Positions 59,252 to 60,214 of a stretch of DNA of 60,214 nt are shown piece by piece. A program made the position numbers and the translations under genes. The stretch is from the NCBI GenBank assembly GCA_022711595.1, contig JAKLET010000014.1, positions 1 to 60,214 on the forward strand. Direction: 5' to 3'. This DNA comes from Deltaproteobacteria bacterium. Its GTDB lineage: Bacteria > Desulfobacterota > Syntrophorhabdia > Syntrophorhabdales > Syntrophorhabdaceae. Each line of letters begins with the position of its first letter. Position 1 is the stretch's first letter. The notes beneath the pieces were generated by a model that was given only the letters and a program-made list of their open reading frames with translations, made no database searches and was not told the DNA's origin.

Positions 59252-59381
59252 TGGAAACCTGATAAAAATCGCTTACCGTGTTTTCCCGGTCCGCTTTAAG
59301 ATCAGGGACAAACATAAACCACGATAAGTGATAGCAAGGAAGCTTTCCCGATCCTGTTCAGCCATTATAAGCAAGGAACGG

Positions 59382-59427
59382 ACTTGTGTCAACTGTCTTG
59401 AAATCCTCAAAGACAGTTGACACAAGT
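59382..59427. promoter_or_regulatory. Perfect 18-base hairpin upstream of mlaE
   Basis: ACTTGTGTCAACTGTCTT (59382-59399) and its exact reverse complement (59410-59427) flank a ten-base loop. It lies 130 bases upstream of the mlaE start and about 100 bases past the end of the pRiA4b-like gene. It could be a terminator lacking a T-run, an operator, or a mobile-element end. Another TTTGAA word follows it. Confidence 0.5.
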
Positions 59428-59524
59428 TTGAACCGTTTAAGCGTCAGAAGCAAAAATGCACCCATTTTTTAAAAATGTTTTTTAAAACGCTCAAGCTGTT
59501 CGAGCAATATTATTGTTTTGTTGT

Positions 59525-60151
59525 TTACCTTATTTTTTGCAATGCCGAGTTGATCTTCTTGATGTCAATGTATTCGGGATCGAAGCAGCCGCCCAGCCAG
59601 TCCATGATTTCTTCATATTCGGGGTCTTCGGGATCTTTGATGATCTCCAGCAGGTCGTAATAACCGGGAATTCCGCCGCAGTCTTCGGGAGGGCATGCAC
59701 GCTCGCCTTCCAGGCAGACGGGCTTGCCCGAGAATTTCTCGTGGTTATCCGTTATCTTCTCCACGGTGATCCTGTGGATCCAATCGTCGCCGAAATCGTA
59801 GACATACATGAACGAAGCCCGTACCCCGGGTGCGACCTGGTAGAGAAAGGCCTTTTTTTCGTTTCGCATACCCTCCGCTTTCATTTCGGGATCGGGGTCT
59901 CCGAAGGTGATGTCCCTGACGGCAAATTCGTGGAGATGTGAATCAGTCCAGCCCATGACCGCCTGAATTACCTTGTGCAGTTTTGCCAGGGTGGTATTGC
60001 CTGATACGAGAAACCTTCTCCATATCTCCGGATCGCTTTCCGGAAGGGATATCCGGAGCTGGTAGACCTTCTCCCTGCCGCCGGCATCTTTAGCCTGAGG
60101 ATTTCTGTTGCCAGGGGTTGTGCCCCATTTGCCGAAGATCACTTTCCCCAT
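59525..60151 (-). CDS. Plasmid pRiA4b ORF-3-like protein
   Basis: The protein has 208 residues and the pattern of the pRiA4b ORF-3 family: YQLRISLPESDPEIWRRFLV, TLAKLHKVIQAVMGWTDSHL, HEFAV, YVYDFGDDWIHRITVEKI, and CLEGERACPPEDCGGIPGYY. These proteins often accompany plasmid or mobile genes; their function is not known. Cys residues in ACPPEDCGG could bind metal. The start overlaps the end of a further minus-strand frame (60139-60214) by 13 bases. Confidence 0.9.
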   Translation of the reverse strand: MGKVIFGKWGTTPGNRNPQAKDAGGREKVYQLRISLPESDPEIWRRFLVSGNTTLAKLHKVIQAVMGWTDSHLHEFAVRDITFGDPDPEMKAEGMRNEKKAFLYQVAPGVRASFMYVYDFGDDWIHRITVEKITDNHEKFSGKPVCLEGERACPPEDCGGIPGYYDLLEIIKDPEDPEYEEIMDWLGGCFDPEYIDIKKINSALQKIR

Positions 60152-60214
60152 GCGTCATGCCTTTTCATCAGTGTTTGGGCTTCCTTTAAATACCGCCTGT
60201 CGGAGTATACGATC
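60139..60214 (-). CDS. Possible 3' end of a further gene, cut by window edge
   Basis: A minus-strand frame enters from the right edge and runs 24 codons (ending KRHDAWGK) to a TGA at 60139-60141, overlapping the pRiA4b-like start. The short overlap and AAAGG for the next gene suit an operon. It is too short to identify. Confidence 0.3.
   Translation of the reverse strand, partial: IVYSDRRYLKEAQTLMKRHDAWGK

Overview
The window reads as chromosome from a Gram-negative, strictly anaerobic bacterium of moderate GC content. The evidence is a complete Mla phospholipid-transport operon (outer membrane), a group A [FeFe]-hydrogenase fused to a GltD-like flavin/NAD(P) module, DsrE and L,D-transpeptidase genes, many lipobox proteins, and fragments of a selenocysteine tRNA gene. 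A syntrophic or fermentative Desulfobacterota (former Deltaproteobacteria) host fits best. That assignment is an inference from gene content, because there is no rRNA or housekeeping marker here.

Layout. 1-13.4 kb is a decayed accessory zone. It holds the 3' part of a TPR-CHAT protease gene, an ankyrin scrap, two short copies of what looks like the 3' end of selC (2377 and 7079), a RelE/RHH toxin-antitoxin pair with its operator, broken IS21, IS481 and IS3 genes, a membrane glycosyltransferase-like protein, a polyprenol-phosphate mannosyltransferase-like protein, a cation/proton antiporter, an AbiEi-like remnant, a frameshifted L,D-transpeptidase, an esterase interrupted by TAA and a truncated cyclase. 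13.5-17.8 kb is a MoxR / DUF58 / transglutaminase operon. 18-30 kb carries single genes: small exported or membrane proteins, an acyltransferase-3, a VOC protein, a serine beta-lactamase-like enzyme, an internally duplicated alpha/beta protein, TPR proteins, an excisionase-type HTH, DsrE and an LprI-like protein.

30-36.6 kb is a tightly coupled six-gene operon: glycosyltransferase, membrane protein, CxxC/acidic-tail protein, glycosyltransferase, radical SAM protein and a MurG-like glycosyltransferase. A convergent NAD-sugar epimerase gene follows. It looks like an undescribed glycoconjugate or peptide-modification locus. 37-46 kb holds an MscS-family channel, an RDD protein, lipoproteins, a nicotinamidase-like hydrolase followed by a macrodomain protein, a second acyltransferase-3 and a methyltransferase. 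46-50.5 kb is a sulfate-type ABC transporter with a single permease, then an MFS permease. 50.5-54.7 kb is a pentapeptide-repeat protein converging on the 1147-residue hydrogenase fusion. 55-59.3 kb is mlaE-F-D-C-A on the minus strand. Its MlaF carries a C-terminal domain that aligns by eye with a degenerate GGDEF domain. The window ends with a pRiA4b ORF-3-like gene.

The best leads for new biology are the MlaF-GGDEF fusion, the hydrogenase whose N-terminal ferredoxin domain has lost its cluster cysteines, the 30-36 kb operon, the selC-derived att relics, and a recurring family of intergenic inverted repeats. No CRISPR array, rRNA or intact tRNA was found.
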